Origin: Kocuria soli
Lineage (GTDB): Bacteria; Actinomycetota; Actinomycetes; Actinomycetales; Micrococcaceae
Assembly: GCF_003797835.1 (NCBI RefSeq)
Contig: NZ_RKMF01000015.1
Location: forward strand, 34,206-98,205
Reading direction: 5' to 3'
Length of the DNA stretch: 64,000 nt
Shown: piece by piece, positions 63,881-64,000 of the stretch
How the letters are laid out: each line of letters starts with the position of its first letter
Position numbering within the stretch: the first letter of the stretch is position 1
The notes under the pieces: model-generated
Databases searched by the model: none
Told to the model about the DNA's origin: nothing
What the model saw: the letters and a program-made list of their open reading frames with translations, nothing else
Position numbers and translations under genes: made by a program

Positions 63881-64000
63881 TCACAGATGGCGGTGTAGCT
63901 CGTTCCTGAAGCCCCTGGTGTCGAGCAGAGAGCGGGTGATGTAGTGACCGAGGTTGCCGAAGCCCAGGGCGGTGCCTCGCAGGTGCTCCGGCCGGCCGTT
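63881..64000 (-). pseudogene. ISL3-like transposase, 3' end at window edge
   Basis: The last 39 codons, read from the window edge, give RPEHLRGTALGFGNLGHYIT, then RSLLDTRGFRNELHRHL and a TGA stop at 63881-63883. This matches the C-terminus of ISL3/IS204-type transposases. The remainder lies outside the window, so whether the gene is intact is unknown. Confidence 0.7.

Overview
The window is GC-rich, densely packed actinobacterial DNA. A member of the Micrococcales (perhaps Micrococcaceae) is the best guess. The basis is gene content: an LppP/LprE-type lipoprotein, quinol-type nitric oxide reductase, DnaE2 with a DUF6504 partner, and a RecQ helicase with a phosphoribosyltransferase-like tail. 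It also rests on the many genes whose start codon lies only 6-7 nt after a TANNNT-like -10 box, the leaderless pattern common in this phylum. This is judgement from reading, not a database assignment.

Positions 1-44.5 kb look like ordinary chromosome, with a patchwork of small transcription units. They hold a quinone oxidoreductase, tRNA-Ser(UGA), an HTH-MNT/HepT toxin-antitoxin pair, a double-hotdog thioesterase, a prolyl-oligopeptidase-family enzyme, tRNA-Ser(GCU), RecQ, a POT peptide transporter, a small asparaginase, a three-gene nitric-oxide-reductase operon (norZ, Cys-rich membrane protein, SPFH protein) with a divergent TetR gene, a MerR-VOC reading frame with two identical operators, a pair of SMR efflux genes, a PLP trans-sulfuration-type enzyme overlapping an amino-acid ABC importer, a photolyase and an MFS exporter. 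Several genes here are broken. A divergent TetR/membrane-protein pair has lost both 5' ends in one deletion (about 6.5 kb). A P-type ATPase has an in-frame stop plus a missing C-terminal membrane block (11.3-13.8 kb). A surface acyltransferase has an apparent frameshift (about 18.95 kb). Two copies of a 68-bp palindrome flank an alpha/beta-hydrolase gene (23.1-24.2 kb).

From 44.5 kb the DNA becomes accessory. An IS3-family element (44.58-45.95 kb) abuts dnaE2, which together with the DUF6504 gene forms a LexA-box-controlled SOS operon lacking a local imuA'/imuB. Next comes the 3' half of a tRNA gene with its terminator, a probable attachment site. It is followed by an integrative or mobilizable element: tyrosine recombinase, a tight three-gene envelope cluster (membrane-anchored large exported domain, 48-residue ORF, secreted Pro/Ala-rich LysM protein), a palindromic oriT candidate, a zinc-ribbon/coiled-coil accessory protein and a MobF (TrwC-like) relaxase whose last codons are replaced by a decayed IS3-family element. 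That IS sits in a fragment of an IS5-like transposase. The last 3 kb hold a cassette of isochorismatase-family hydrolase, MFS transporter and aldo/keto reductase, closed by the 3' end of an ISL3-like transposase at the window edge.
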